Assembly (NCBI GenBank): GCA_020852715.1
Contig: JADZAE010000003.1
Coordinates: 1-64,000, forward strand
Reading direction: 5' to 3'
Source of the DNA: Deltaproteobacteria bacterium
Lineage (GTDB): Bacteria > Bdellovibrionota_C > UBA2361 > SZUA-149 > JADZAE01
DNA: 64,000 nt
The notes beneath the pieces were generated by a model, which worked only from the letters and a program-made list of their open reading frames with translations, had not been told where the DNA came from and ran no database searches. The translations under genes and the position numbers were made by a program. Of the stretch, positions 43,016 through 52,826 are shown piece after piece; within the stretch, counting starts at the first letter, position 1, and every line of letters starts with the position of its first letter.

Positions 43016-44620
43016 ATGGCGGACTTAAACGCATGGGAGAAATTTTGTGAATATTCATACTATTATCGTTCTGTAGGCTTGCGCTTAGACATCAGCTCTG
43101 TCGACGTTACTGCCGAGGAATTGCGAACAGTTCAGGATCTGGGAGATAAAGCTCTCGATGAAATGACTAGGCTTGAAGCTGGTGAGATATGCAATAGCGA
43201 TGAAAATCGCATGGTTGGGCACTTCTGGCTTCGAAATAGTCTTCTTGCTCCTAACGATTTCGTAGGAAGCGAGATTAACCAGACATTGCAGGCTATTAAA
43301 ACCTATACTTGCGATTTTAGAGCAGGAAAAATGAAGGGTTGCGCAGGTCGACCATTCACAAATATTCTCCTTGTTGGCATTGGGGGATCAGCTCTAGGTC
43401 CTCAGCTTCTTGCTGATGCATTAGGAAGTTCTGGCAATTCCGTATCAATAGCGTTTCTTGACAATACGGATCCTGACGGATTTTGGAGAACATTGAGTAA
43501 TATTAAAGATAACATAGATCAAACATTAGTCATTATTACTTCCAAATCAGGCGGCACAATTGAAACAAGAAACGGAATGGTTGAGGTTCAAGCGATTTTT
43601 AAAGAAAAAGGATTAGACTATGCAAAAAACTTTGTTGCGATAACATGCCAAGGAAGCAAACTGGACGATATTGCCAAAAGTGAAAAATGGAGCGCTCGAT
43701 TTCCGTTGTGGGATTTCATTGGGGGTCGCTTTTCTGTTTGTTCCGTTGTTGGACTTTTACCAGCTGGTTTGCTGGGCATTGAAATCGAGGATTTTCTCAC
43801 AGGCGCTAAAGAAATGGATCAAATTACGAGGTCGGTAAAGGGTCTAGATAATCCGGCCCTAGCTATGGCTTTGATATGGTATTTAGTGGGAAGGGGAAGG
43901 GGGCAAAAAGACCTTGTGGTGCTCCCATATAAAGATCGGTTGGTCCTTTTTAGTAAGTATCTTCAGCAAATGGTTATGGAGTCGCTCGGTAAGAGACTCG
44001 ACCGAAACGGGCAGGTGGTTAATCAAGGCCTAAGCGTATTCGGTAATAAGGGCTCAACTGATCAACATGCATATATTCAACAGCTAAGGGATGGGCTCGA
44101 TAATTATTTCGTAACCTTCATCGAAGTATTAGCTGATTATACTAATAATGTTCAAAATATAACTCCCGTTTTTGTTGAGCCGGGTATAACTAGCGGTGAT
44201 TACTTAAATGGGTTTTATCAAGGTACGCGTAGGGCCCTTCAAGAAAGCGGGAGGCAATCCATTACGATAACCATAGATAAGTTATCAGCGTTTTCTCTTG
44301 GTTCTTTAATAGCTTTGTTTGAACGTACTATTAGTTTTTATGCATCAATGATCAACATTAATGCTTACCATCAACCGGGAGTCGAGGTCGGTAAAATTGC
44401 GGCAACTACCGTGATTTCGATTGAACGAAATATTCAGGAATTTTTAGCCCAAGCTGGCGACAAATACTACACGGCAATGGAAATAGCTAATGGTATTGGT
44501 AATCAAAGTGAGGTTGTGTGTGTGTTCAAAATCCTAGAAAGATTATCGCAAAATAAGTTTTCTAAGATTATTAACAATGGTGAGAGACAGCCGGAATTGG
44601 CAGCCTATAAGCACATATAA
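43016..44620 (+). CDS. pgi: Glucose-6-phosphate isomerase
   Basis: A 534-residue glycolytic enzyme interconverting glucose-6-phosphate and fructose-6-phosphate. GIGGSALGPQLLADAL and ITSKSGGTIETRNG bind the phosphate; GNKGSTDQHAYIQQLRDG holds the catalytic region with the conserved H; NAYHQPGVEVGKIAA near the C-terminus gives the catalytic lysine. AGGGGAAT precedes the ATG. It is convergent with the sigma54 activator gene (6-nt gap) and unrelated in function to its pilus neighbours. Confidence 0.95.
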   Translation: MADLNAWEKFCEYSYYYRSVGLRLDISSVDVTAEELRTVQDLGDKALDEMTRLEAGEICNSDENRMVGHFWLRNSLLAPNDFVGSEINQTLQAIKTYTCDFRAGKMKGCAGRPFTNILLVGIGGSALGPQLLADALGSSGNSVSIAFLDNTDPDGFWRTLSNIKDNIDQTLVIITSKSGGTIETRNGMVEVQAIFKEKGLDYAKNFVAITCQGSKLDDIAKSEKWSARFPLWDFIGGRFSVCSVVGLLPAGLLGIEIEDFLTGAKEMDQITRSVKGLDNPALAMALIWYLVGRGRGQKDLVVLPYKDRLVLFSKYLQQMVMESLGKRLDRNGQVVNQGLSVFGNKGSTDQHAYIQQLRDGLDNYFVTFIEVLADYTNNVQNITPVFVEPGITSGDYLNGFYQGTRRALQESGRQSITITIDKLSAFSLGSLIALFERTISFYASMININAYHQPGVEVGKIAATTVISIERNIQEFLAQAGDKYYTAMEIANGIGNQSEVVCVFKILERLSQNKFSKIINNGERQPELAAYKHI

Positions 44621-44626
44621 ATTCAT

Positions 44627-46747
44627 TTAATCAAGCAGAGTGGCATTATCATCATCATCGCTAGTTTGTAGATCGTATTTTTTTAAGCGATAGCGAAATG
44701 ATCTAAAGTTTAGCCCTAAAAGTGATGCTGCTTGTTTTTTTGCGCCGTTTGTATGCTCAAGTGCTTTGCACAAATAATCTTTTTCTAACTCCGATAAGAT
44801 ATCATCTAAATTTACTGGTAATACAACAATACTTGTTTTGTCTTGCTCATGTATCTCTTTAGCGGCGGTATTCACTGCACTAGTTATCATAATGTCAGCT
44901 GGTAGGTGTTCAGGGAGTATCGCTCCTGCTCCGAGCACTAATGCACGTTCTATGACATTTTCTAGTTCACGAATATTCCCCGGAAAACGGTAATTCATTA
45001 GCGCTTGCAGAGCCTCTGGTGATACTTTAGGTAAGGCGGTATCAGGAGCAGTATGTTTTCCAATAAAATATCTAACAAGCAATGGAATATCTTCCCGTCT
45101 TTCGCGAAGCGGTGGGGTAATAATATTAATAACATTTAGACGATAAAATAGATCTTCACGAAAATTTCCATTTTTTATTTCCTTACGAAGATCTTTATTG
45201 GTGGCCGAAACAATACGAACATTTATTGGGTATTCATGAACGTCGCCAACGGACCGTACCTTGTGATCTTGTATCACACGTAGAAGTTTAGATTGTAGCG
45301 GTTGTGGCAATTCAGCAATTTCATCTAAAAACACTGTGCCGCCATTTGCTTGGCGAAAAAGTCCCGGATGATCGTTTATTGCTCCTGTAAAGGATCCTTT
45401 TTTGTGGCCAAATAATTCGCTTTCAATCAGGTTTTCTGGAATCGCGCCGCAGTTGATTGCTACAAATGGCTTATTCGAACGTGCACTTTTTTGATGAATA
45501 CTTCTAGCTACAAGCTCCTTACCCGTACCGCTCTCTCCACTAATTAGGACAGATGTATCGGCAGTCGCAACTTTTCTGACAAGTGTAAATACCTGCTTAA
45601 TGATTTGGCTTTCTCCAATGACATTAAGTGACCCGTCCTGGTCAGACGACATAGCCGGCAGGTCATGCGAATGCTGTGACATTAATTGAGTCATTCGTTC
45701 GTGAAAGGAAAGCCTCTCTTCGATTCCTTTAATATGGCTAATGTCATTAAATACAAACATTAGTGAGTTTATTTCGCCATTAGGATCGCTTAGCTGTTTA
45801 GCATAATAGGCAACATGATTAGTGGACTCAGCATCGTTAAAAGGAATTTTAAGTTCGTAGGTGTTCTGCGCGTCGATTTCCGAGGAAGACTGGGAAATAT
45901 CAATACCCTTTTGCTTAAGAACGTTTAGCAAACTACGATTAACTAGATATTCCGGATCGCTTACGTTAAGTTTTAACATTTTACGAGCAGCCACGTTCGT
46001 AGATCTAATTACGAGATCAGGATCTGTAATGATTACGCCTTCCCCAAGATCATCGAATAGTTGCTCATGTTGGCTTTGTAAATTAAAGATTTTTAATTGT
46101 TGACTCTCTGAGAGATTCATCAACCTGGCAATATGGCCCTCAACTATAGAACTAATCAGCGCAAATATTATAAATGCTAAATATACACCAAGTATATCGG
46201 TGGGGCTCGTTGAGATCGGCTGATTTTCAGCCGAGAATAACATCGTAGAACCAACTATCGTGTAGGTTAGGGCTCCAAATGCCGCAAAAACAATAGCGCC
46301 TTTCACGCGGAAGATAAGACCAGCAGCCCCGATGCCAACCAAGTAGAGAATTAAGCAGCTATGTGATTGTGTTGCGACAATTATTATCGTTGCCAGAACT
46401 GAATCGAATATTAGCTGTGCAGCAGCAATAAGATGTAATGGTTTAAGTGAGCGCAGTGCTTTGATGTTGAGAAAGGTAAAGATGTAGCTAATTACTATTG
46501 TGCTAATAAATAGGCTACTACTATACTGGGCGGGTTGCTCAGTCGTGACATTGAACCAAAAACCCATACCTAAAAGCACAGTTACTATAAGTAACCGAAA
46601 TGCGGCTAGATAATAAAGAATGGCTTTAACCTCGTTAGCGCTGAGCTTTGCGCTGGAATTTAAGTTAGCTAGCCCTAAGCAATAAAGGCTCCGCGCGATT
46701 GACTTCACGTGAGCTAGTAGAAAGCAAATTTTAACTACAAGTTGCAT
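44627..46747 (-). CDS. Membrane-bound PilS-PilR-like sigma54 activator without kinase or receiver
   Basis: A 706-residue protein. The N-terminal part has about six membrane helices (45-205) as in PilS, followed by a PAS domain (about 225-345, [20 protein letters not shown] and [21 protein letters not shown]). Next directly comes a sigma54 AAA+ domain with Walker A GESGTGKE (404-411), GSFTGA (451-456) and [13 protein letters not shown]. The C-terminal Fis-type helix-turn-helix has [24 protein letters not shown] see neither the HisKA/ATPase domain of PilS nor the receiver of PilR. It thus looks like a one-component sensor that activates transcription from the membrane. Three nt after pilC. The sigma54 promoter of pilA is its natural target. 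Confidence 0.9.
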   Translation of the reverse strand: MQLVVKICFLLAHVKSIARSLYCLGLANLNSSAKLSANEVKAILYYLAAFRLLIVTVLLGMGFWFNVTTEQPAQYSSSLFISTIVISYIFTFLNIKALRSLKPLHLIAAAQLIFDSVLATIIIVATQSHSCLILYLVGIGAAGLIFRVKGAIVFAAFGALTYTIVGSTMLFSAENQPISTSPTDILGVYLAFIIFALISSIVEGHIARLMNLSESQQLKIFNLQSQHEQLFDDLGEGVIITDPDLVIRSTNVAARKMLKLNVSDPEYLVNRSLLNVLKQKGIDISQSSSEIDAQNTYELKIPFNDAESTNHVAYYAKQLSDPNGEINSLMFVFNDISHIKGIEERLSFHERMTQLMSQHSHDLPAMSSDQDGSLNVIGESQIIKQVFTLVRKVATADTSVLISGESGTGKELVARSIHQKSARSNKPFVAINCGAIPENLIESELFGHKKGSFTGAINDHPGLFRQANGGTVFLDEIAELPQPLQSKLLRVIQDHKVRSVGDVHEYPINVRIVSATNKDLRKEIKNGNFREDLFYRLNVINIITPPLRERREDIPLLVRYFIGKHTAPDTALPKVSPEALQALMNYRFPGNIRELENVIERALVLGAGAILPEHLPADIMITSAVNTAAKEIHEQDKTSIVVLPVNLDDILSELEKDYLCKALEHTNGAKKQAASLLGLNFRSFRYRLKKYDLQTSDDDDNATLLD

Positions 46748-46750
46748 AAC

Positions 46751-47968
46751 TTATATTACAGTACCTAGCTTAAATATTGGAAGGTACATCGCGATTACAA
46801 GGCCGCCTACAAGTGCGCCTAGCACAAATATCATAATTGGCTCAATCAGTTGCTTCATTCCTGTAACAGCATTATTTACCTCGTCATCGTAAAAATCGGC
46901 AACCTTTTGAAGCATCGCATCCAGCGCTCCAGTGCTTTCTCCCACTGCAATCATCGATACTACCATCGGTGGAAAAATATCGGAATTCTCAAGTGGTTGT
47001 GAAATTGATTTTCCTTCACTAATAGAAACTCGGGCATCAGCAATCTCTTGTTCCACTACTTTATTTCCAGCCGTGCGTCCGCATATAGATAACGCCTCGA
47101 GAATTGGCACTCCAGAACTAAGCATGGTACCTAATGTTCTTCCCAGCCGAGCCACCGCGACTTTACGCACTATATCCCCAAAAATAGGTAGTTTGAGGAT
47201 AATCGGATGCATAATGGCCTTTCCTTGCTCAGTTCTAATAAACCGCCTAAAAAAGTAAAATAACAGTCCTAATGTAACAAAAATGATATGACCGTAAGCA
47301 ACCATAAAATCTGAGATGGCAATAACTAGGCGCGTTGGCGCTGGCAATGCTGCACCAAAGTCTTTAAAAAGCTCGGCAAATGTGGGAATTACAAATATCA
47401 ATAATATGGAGGTAACAATAGCCGCTGCGGCCACAACTACAGCTGGATAAATCATTGCTGTTTTTACCTGACGTTTTAGCTTATCCATCTTTTCTAAATA
47501 GTCAGCTAATCGCTCAAGGATAATATCTAAAATACCTCCTGTTTCGCCTGCGGCTACCATATTAACAAATAAATCGTCAAAATGCCTTGGATATTTGGCT
47601 AAGGCATCGGCAAATGTGCCACCGGTTGAAACATGTTCTTTAACTCCAACAAGCATAGATCTCATCGCAGGATTTGCATGTTGTTTAGCTAAAATTTCTA
47701 AACCCTGGACAATTGGAAGCCCGGCGTCGATCATCGTCGCAAATTGCCTAGTAAACACAACGATATCTTTGGTTTTAACTTTATGGCCGAGACCTGGTAT
47801 TTTTATTTCTCTTTGAAAGCTACTGTCTTTTCTTTTTATCTTTTTTATATTTGGGGCGATGTGTCGCGCGCGTAGGGCATTGAATACGTACTGCTCGCTG
47901 ATCGCATCCATCTGACCGCGGACTTTTTTACCGGACGATGACGTGCCTTCCCACAAATAAACTGCCAT
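46751..47968 (-). CDS. pilC: Type IV pilus inner-membrane platform protein PilC
   Basis: A 405-residue protein with two T2SF/GspF domains (about 70-195 and 275-395) and three membrane helices. Typical sequences include FTRQFATMIDAGLPIVQGLEIL, GGILDIILERLADYLEKMDKLKRQVKTAMIYPAVV and GESTGALDAMLQKVADFYDDEV. It links the pilus fibre to the assembly ATPase. 11 nt after pilB. Confidence 0.96.
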   Translation of the reverse strand: MAVYLWEGTSSSGKKVRGQMDAISEQYVFNALRARHIAPNIKKIKRKDSSFQREIKIPGLGHKVKTKDIVVFTRQFATMIDAGLPIVQGLEILAKQHANPAMRSMLVGVKEHVSTGGTFADALAKYPRHFDDLFVNMVAAGETGGILDIILERLADYLEKMDKLKRQVKTAMIYPAVVVAAAAIVTSILLIFVIPTFAELFKDFGAALPAPTRLVIAISDFMVAYGHIIFVTLGLLFYFFRRFIRTEQGKAIMHPIILKLPIFGDIVRKVAVARLGRTLGTMLSSGVPILEALSICGRTAGNKVVEQEIADARVSISEGKSISQPLENSDIFPPMVVSMIAVGESTGALDAMLQKVADFYDDEVNNAVTGMKQLIEPIMIFVLGALVGGLVIAMYLPIFKLGTVI

Positions 47969-47979
47969 AGTTACCCTTA

Positions 47980-49680
47980 TTAGTTGTCGCTAACAGTTAC
48001 CCTAAGAACTTCCTCAATGCTTGTAATTCCTTCTTTTAGGTAATCTAGTCCACTTGACCTAAGTGTCTTCATTCCTTGTTGAATTGCAGCCTTTTTTATC
48101 TCGATTGCCGAAGCTCCGTTTAGAACATATTCCTTCAATTCTTCAGTCATTGGCATACATTCATATAATGCTATTCGTCCCCGGTAGCCTGTTCCGCTAC
48201 ACTTTTTACAACCGGTGCCATGGTAGACTTGTAGCGACTTTGCTTCGACCGATGACAACCCAATATCGACTAGAGATTCAGGCGTGACATGTAATAGCTC
48301 CTTACAACCGTCGCAGATTCTGCGAGCTAGACGTTGGGCGACAATAATATTAATTGAGGACGCTACTAGGAATGGCTCTACCCCCATATTAAGCAGCCGG
48401 TTTACTGTAGAAGGAGCATCATTGGTGTGAAGAGTAGATAAAACTAAGTGTCCTGTCAGTGACGCCTTTATGGCGATTTCTGCAGTTTCATAATCTCTGA
48501 CCTCGCCAACCATTATAATATCAGGATCTTGACGAAGAAACGATCTTAGGGCTGCTGCAAAATTCAACCCAATATCATCATGAACTTGAACCTGATTAAT
48601 GCCGGGAAGATTAAATTCGACCGGATCTTCCGCTGTCGAAATGTTTACTACTGTTTTATTTAACTCCGCTAATGCTGAGTATAAGCTAGTAGTTTTACCT
48701 GACCCCGTAGGGCCAGTCACTAGCACCATACCATATGGCTTGGTAATTGCTGCCTGAAAGAGATCAAGCTGCCGCTCATTGAAGCCAAGCTTGCGCATGT
48801 CAGTTTGCAGATTTGATTTGTCTAGTAATCTTAATACGACTTTCTCGCCGAACAGAGATGGTAGCACACTTACCCGAAAGTCCATTTCTTTTCTATTTTT
48901 CATTTTTAGTTTAATTCTCCCGTCCTGGGGGAGGCGACGCTCCGCAATGTCGAGTTCGGCCATTATCTTTATTCTGGAGGTAATGGCATTTTTGAGTTTT
49001 AGAGGGGGCTTCATTATTTCGTAAAGTACTCCGTCTATACGAAACCTAACGCGAAATGACTTCTCATATGGTTCAATATGGATATCCGAGGCTCCCTTTT
49101 TGATTCCATCTGTTAGAATTGCATTTACTAATTTAACAACAGGAGCATCTTCGGTAGCTTTTTCTAAAGCATTTACGTCAAGTTCGTCGTCGGTGCCCAT
49201 TACCTCAACATCAGGTTCCTCGCTAAAGTCCTCCATGATCGTATCGTAGGACACATTTCCTTCGTAGAGCTTGTCGATGAAAGTTCTAAGTTGAGTTTCC
49301 GAGGTAAGCAGAACCTGAATGTCATAACCAGTGATGAATTTAATATCGTTTAAAGCTAGGATATTAGAAGGATCAACCATTGCTATACTCATGGTATTTT
49401 CAGCCAACTCAATCGGTGCTAACTGGTGCTTTACGGCTAGTTGTTGTGGTATTAAAGAAACTACTTCGTGGTCGACCTGATACTCCTCCAGATTAACAAT
49501 CGTTAATCCATATTGTTGGCTGAAAATTTCTAATAGTTGCTGCTCTGAAAGTAATCCCATTTTAACAACAGCTGAAGATAGATGGCATCCCATTTGCTGT
49601 TGTGTCTGTTCGGCCTCTTGAAGTTGGTCGGTGGATAAATACCCAAGGCGAACAAGTAACTCTCCGATTCGGGATGACAT
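47980..49680 (-). CDS. pilB: Type IV pilus assembly ATPase PilB
   Basis: A 566-residue GspE/PilB ATPase. An N-terminal MshEN domain (1-150, IGELLVRLGYLSTDQLQEAEQTQ) can bind c-di-GMP in relatives. Walker A is GPTGSGKTTSLYSAL, Asp box PVEFNLPGINQVQVHDDIGLNF, Walker B IIMVGEVRDYETAEIA, His box GHLVLSTLHTNDAP, and the zinc-binding CDGCKELL...CKKCSGTGYRG. It powers pilus extension. ATG at 49680 chosen; an upstream in-frame TTG adds four residues. First gene of pilB-pilC-activator; no pilT is present in the window. Confidence 0.96.
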   Translation of the reverse strand: MSSRIGELLVRLGYLSTDQLQEAEQTQQQMGCHLSSAVVKMGLLSEQQLLEIFSQQYGLTIVNLEEYQVDHEVVSLIPQQLAVKHQLAPIELAENTMSIAMVDPSNILALNDIKFITGYDIQVLLTSETQLRTFIDKLYEGNVSYDTIMEDFSEEPDVEVMGTDDELDVNALEKATEDAPVVKLVNAILTDGIKKGASDIHIEPYEKSFRVRFRIDGVLYEIMKPPLKLKNAITSRIKIMAELDIAERRLPQDGRIKLKMKNRKEMDFRVSVLPSLFGEKVVLRLLDKSNLQTDMRKLGFNERQLDLFQAAITKPYGMVLVTGPTGSGKTTSLYSALAELNKTVVNISTAEDPVEFNLPGINQVQVHDDIGLNFAAALRSFLRQDPDIIMVGEVRDYETAEIAIKASLTGHLVLSTLHTNDAPSTVNRLLNMGVEPFLVASSINIIVAQRLARRICDGCKELLHVTPESLVDIGLSSVEAKSLQVYHGTGCKKCSGTGYRGRIALYECMPMTEELKEYVLNGASAIEIKKAAIQQGMKTLRSSGLDYLKEGITSIEEVLRVTVSDN

Positions 49681-49930
49681 TTTTTTAACCAATTAATCTT
49701 ACAATTTATGCTTGTGACAAATAGCGTCACCGCTGATTTAGTTTTCGGCATTAATTGTAATTGCCTTTAGGCAATTACAAACGTTTATAAGATCCTGAAA
49801 ATTTCTTATCGAATTTAAGCGCGGCTAAAACCTTCCCTATAACAAGGCAAAAATATAGTCTTAATATTCTGAATTATGCTTTGAAATAGTGCCTAGCGTG
49901 ATAATGAAATATCAGGATTGGCTGCCCTAG

Positions 49931-50335
49931 CTATTTTTTAAGCATGCTTTGCATTAATGAACCTGAATTATTGGAAAAGTTGCTTGGAGTTAAATTACTT
50001 CCTCCACCAGCACCTAAGGAACTGCCATTACGCGATGAATAGACATTATTGATAGTTCCAACTTTGCTACCACCTTTGTGGTTTGGTTTTGTATTAATAT
50101 TGTAGTTGTCATATTTGCCGAATTGTTTACTTAATTGCTGCGGGTTGCTCTTTAGCTTTTTTCGAAATAGGTTACCTTCATCCGCCTCTGAAAATCGACT
50201 TAAATTTCGTTCTTCGCGTTCAACTTGCTTATAGAACGCTTCTCGATCACGTTTTCTAGCTTCGGCGGCACGTCTTCGTGCTTGTTCCGATTTACGATTT
50301 TCGATTTCTAAACGCGAACTACTAAATATATCCAT
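49931..50335 (-). CDS. Small charged hypothetical protein
   Basis: A 134-residue protein, not recognised. The first 55 residues are rich in Arg, Glu and Lys and should be helical (SEQARRRAAEARKRDREAFYKQVEREERN), followed by a Gly/Ser/Asn-rich low-complexity tail. No signal peptide. It follows the TPR gene by 8 nt, so the two are probably co-transcribed. A link to the secretion genes on the opposite strand is possible but unproven. Confidence 0.55.
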   Translation of the reverse strand: MDIFSSSRLEIENRKSEQARRRAAEARKRDREAFYKQVEREERNLSRFSEADEGNLFRKKLKSNPQQLSKQFGKYDNYNINTKPNHKGGSKVGTINNVYSSRNGSSLGAGGGSNLTPSNFSNNSGSLMQSMLKK

Positions 50336-50343
50336 AACCGTCC

Positions 50344-51318
50344 TTAAAAATTTACTAAAGAGCTATCTGAGACCTTAATTAATCGGGATACTTCTAAACG
50401 TTGTTTATTCTCCAGGAAATTAAGCTTTGCCTGATACAATTCTATATTCTCTATCTCCTCAAGTTTAGCCAAGGATTGAATTAATAAATCTATACTTTCT
50501 ATACTATGCCATTCGGATGCCTTACACGCAGCCTTTGATAACTCTGACGAAAATGAGAAAGATCCCTCTTTTAAGTAGCACCTAGCTAATCCTAATAATG
50601 GTCGGTAATCCTCGACGCATCTACGCATAGCTCTAGTGTATTGAAACCTTGCTTGCTCAACTCTTTCTTCAATTTCGTAAATGGAAGCCCGCAAAATGAC
50701 TGCTTCGTATGGTGGCATTCCAGTCGCTAGAAGTTTACTTAATGACTCAATTGCTTCTTCCTTATTAAGGTTAAAGTAAGAATAATAACAACCTGCACAA
50801 ATTATGTCTTTGTAGTATGGACTATCTTCTGTAATCTTCTGTGTAACTGTGGATATTAACTGATGAACTTCATTTTTTGCGAATGCGGTTAGAGGAAGAC
50901 TAAGGGCTGAGTAGAGATACTGTGATATTACTGCGTGATCTGACGGAAATAATCGTAATGCGTTGCGAGCCACGCGAAAGGCGTATACGCGCTCCTCTCT
51001 AAAACGTAAACATTTTACCAAGAGAAGAAATGCATCTCGAAAATAGGGTTTTTGCTTAATTAATTTAAAAAGAATATCTATCGCTTCCCCTAAGGATCCG
51101 AGCTTGTAATAACAGTATGCCAGATCGAGCATCGCACATCGTGCTGCCGGATGTTTGGGGTGAGATAATAACCCAACCTTATAGAGATTAGCTGCTTGCC
51201 TAAAATCATTTTCGCGAAAACAGCTGGCTGCCTTGATCCAATATAGCTCTGGCCATGTCTTCCATACTTTAATCCATTGAAATATAAGAGATGGCGTGAT
51301 TGTAAAATATCTTTTCAA
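50344..51318 (-). CDS. TPR-repeat protein
   Basis: A 324-residue all-helical protein without a signal peptide. TPR-like units run from about residue 25 to 290 (ELYWIKAASCFRENDFRQAANLYKVGLLSHP, AMLDLAYCYYKLGSLGEAIDILFKLIKQKPYF). It may serve as a scaffold or chaperone; secretion-system chaperones often have TPRs, and the type III-like cluster starts 372 nt away on the other strand (inference only). Confidence 0.65.
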   Translation of the reverse strand: MKRYFTITPSLIFQWIKVWKTWPELYWIKAASCFRENDFRQAANLYKVGLLSHPKHPAARCAMLDLAYCYYKLGSLGEAIDILFKLIKQKPYFRDAFLLLVKCLRFREERVYAFRVARNALRLFPSDHAVISQYLYSALSLPLTAFAKNEVHQLISTVTQKITEDSPYYKDIICAGCYYSYFNLNKEEAIESLSKLLATGMPPYEAVILRASIYEIEERVEQARFQYTRAMRRCVEDYRPLLGLARCYLKEGSFSFSSELSKAACKASEWHSIESIDLLIQSLAKLEEIENIELYQAKLNFLENKQRLEVSRLIKVSDSSLVNF

Positions 51319-51690
51319 AATATGCTCCGTATAATCCCAAACAATTGACCTAATGCTGTTCCGCTAAACCGTTATGAATTTATGTAAATAGATAGTTACA
51401 TTTATTAAATTTAGACCCACGAACTAGTGCATATCGGCAAAATTGAGATATTGGCGCGAGCTCGTTTAATTAACATAAAAAGTGAGTAATCATCAGAGTG
51501 GATAGCTAATAGGTAATGCCCGAATGATGTACATAATTAACCATAAAACACTAGAGTGATTATTCTATAAAATTTAACAATCAGAATTTGTTAAGGCTAT
51601 CAGCAGCTAGCAGACTATATAGAAATACCTTTAGTTTCTCGGCTGTAGTGCCGAAATAGTATGTGACCTTAATCAAGGAGGATTCCATAT
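51319..51690. other. Divergent 372-nt intergenic region
   Basis: AT-rich, lies between the TPR gene (-) and the secretion cluster (+), and should contain promoters for both. I see no gene. A short stem CGGC-TGTAGT-GCCG is near 51640-51655, and a strong Shine-Dalgarno AAGGAGGA (51675-51682) ends the region. Confidence 0.5.
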
Positions 51691-51888
51691 ATGATATTGG
51701 ATTCAATAGCCTCATCTGCAACAAATCAGAATATTAATGTAAGTCTTATTAAAAGTTCCCGTGAGCAGGAAAAGGCTGTGGTCGGCACCATCCTGGAGGG
51801 TATTGCACAAAACGGCGAGGCCGTCGCTCAAGCAGTAAAGCAAAATGTAAACCCTCATATTGGAAAAAATATCGATATTATCGCCTAA
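51691..51888 (+). CDS. YjfB-like putative motility protein
   Basis: A 65-residue protein with a strong ribosome-binding site. Its C-terminal NVNPHIGKNIDIIA matches the end of the YjfB family (annotated as putative motility protein; pattern P-x-L-G-x-N-I-D-I), and the helical N-terminal half fits too. The family's role is unknown. It is the first plus-strand gene before the export-apparatus genes, which fits a link to flagellar or type III export. Confidence 0.55.
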   Translation: MILDSIASSATNQNINVSLIKSSREQEKAVVGTILEGIAQNGEAVAQAVKQNVNPHIGKNIDIIA

Positions 51889-52038
51889 ACGCTCAATTCA
51901 TAACATATTATAATAACGGTTCTTTTTTATTTATAAGTCTGCCCACCGATCTTTTTTTCAACAAAATCTAAAAAGTCTCGAAAACTATAATGTAAGAATC
52001 TTGCAAGAACCATAATTTAACACTTAATGGGATATTCT

Positions 52039-52371
52039 ATGAAAACAGCAACAGCCGAAATTCGGATGCAATTAGACCAATTGAACACCAATCCAATCGT
52101 AAGTGAATCAATTGTTAAAAAGAGTCCCTCAGTTAAGAATAACAATAGTGCCGCTGAGAACTTTTCCAGTATTTTAAGTGCTGAACTTCAGCAATGGAAG
52201 TCTGTCAATAATCGGCTGGGCTCTAGCCTTAAGTCGCTCAGTAACGAACAACGTGATTTGCTCGAATCTCAATTAATTATTCAGCAAATTAACCTGCGCA
52301 CCCATCTAACAACACAAATTGCCGAGGCGGCAACGAGTTCATTGAAAAAACTTCAGCAGTTTGGGGCCTAA
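52039..52371 (+). CDS. Type III secretion inner-rod-like protein (SctI) or FliE-like
   Basis: A 110-residue protein. The C-terminal 50 residues (NEQRDLLESQLIIQQINLRTHLTTQIAEAATSSLKKLQQFGA region) match the pattern of SctI inner-rod subunits: an LLxxQ followed by a long amphipathic helix ending in LxxLQQxG. FliE is the flagellar equivalent. It would join the export gate to the needle or rod. Start at 52039 (GGGA 7 nt ahead) chosen over the ATG at 52027. Next gene is 5 nt downstream. Confidence 0.6.
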   Translation: MKTATAEIRMQLDQLNTNPIVSESIVKKSPSVKNNNSAAENFSSILSAELQQWKSVNNRLGSSLKSLSNEQRDLLESQLIIQQINLRTHLTTQIAEAATSSLKKLQQFGA

Positions 52372-52376
52372 TATCC

Positions 52377-52826
52377 ATGAATAAAACGGTTATAACTAAA
52401 AAGCTTAATATATACGATACGCTTTTAAAGCTTAGTCGCAGCAGGGCAGTAAATATTACTTTCATTATTCGCCAAGTAGCAAAAGAGATAAAAGCGCTCA
52501 AGGCAGTCATAAAGCAACTTAGTGGACAGATATTAACTCTTAATGCGATCATAAATGGGGAAGATAAGGCGAATCTAATAACTCAGGATATAAAACTACA
52601 ATATTCATTAGTGAATGTGCGCCGGCAAAAGCTTCTTGTTATGCATAAGGAAAAGTTAGATCTGCTAAAAAAGCACTATGACCAACAATTAATTGAATTA
52701 AAAAAAGAAAAAGTTATTCAGGCTTCAATCCTTAATAAAAAACGTAACATTAAAAAACTAATACTTCAGATGTATGAGAACATAGAGCTAAATGAGTTAG
52801 AGGATAGACATGCAAGCCTTCGATAA
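52377..52826 (+). CDS. SctO/FliJ-like coiled-coil stalk protein
   Basis: A 149-residue protein that is mostly two long basic helices (about 30-75 and 80-130, LVNVRRQKLLVMHKEKLDLLKKHYDQQLIELKKEKV). Size, helix-turn-helix coiled coil and position just before sctR fit the SctO/FliJ stalk, which connects the secretion ATPase with the export gate. Sequence alone is too plain for certainty. It overlaps sctR by 17 nt. Confidence 0.55.
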   Translation: MNKTVITKKLNIYDTLLKLSRSRAVNITFIIRQVAKEIKALKAVIKQLSGQILTLNAIINGEDKANLITQDIKLQYSLVNVRRQKLLVMHKEKLDLLKKHYDQQLIELKKEKVIQASILNKKRNIKKLILQMYENIELNELEDRHASLR

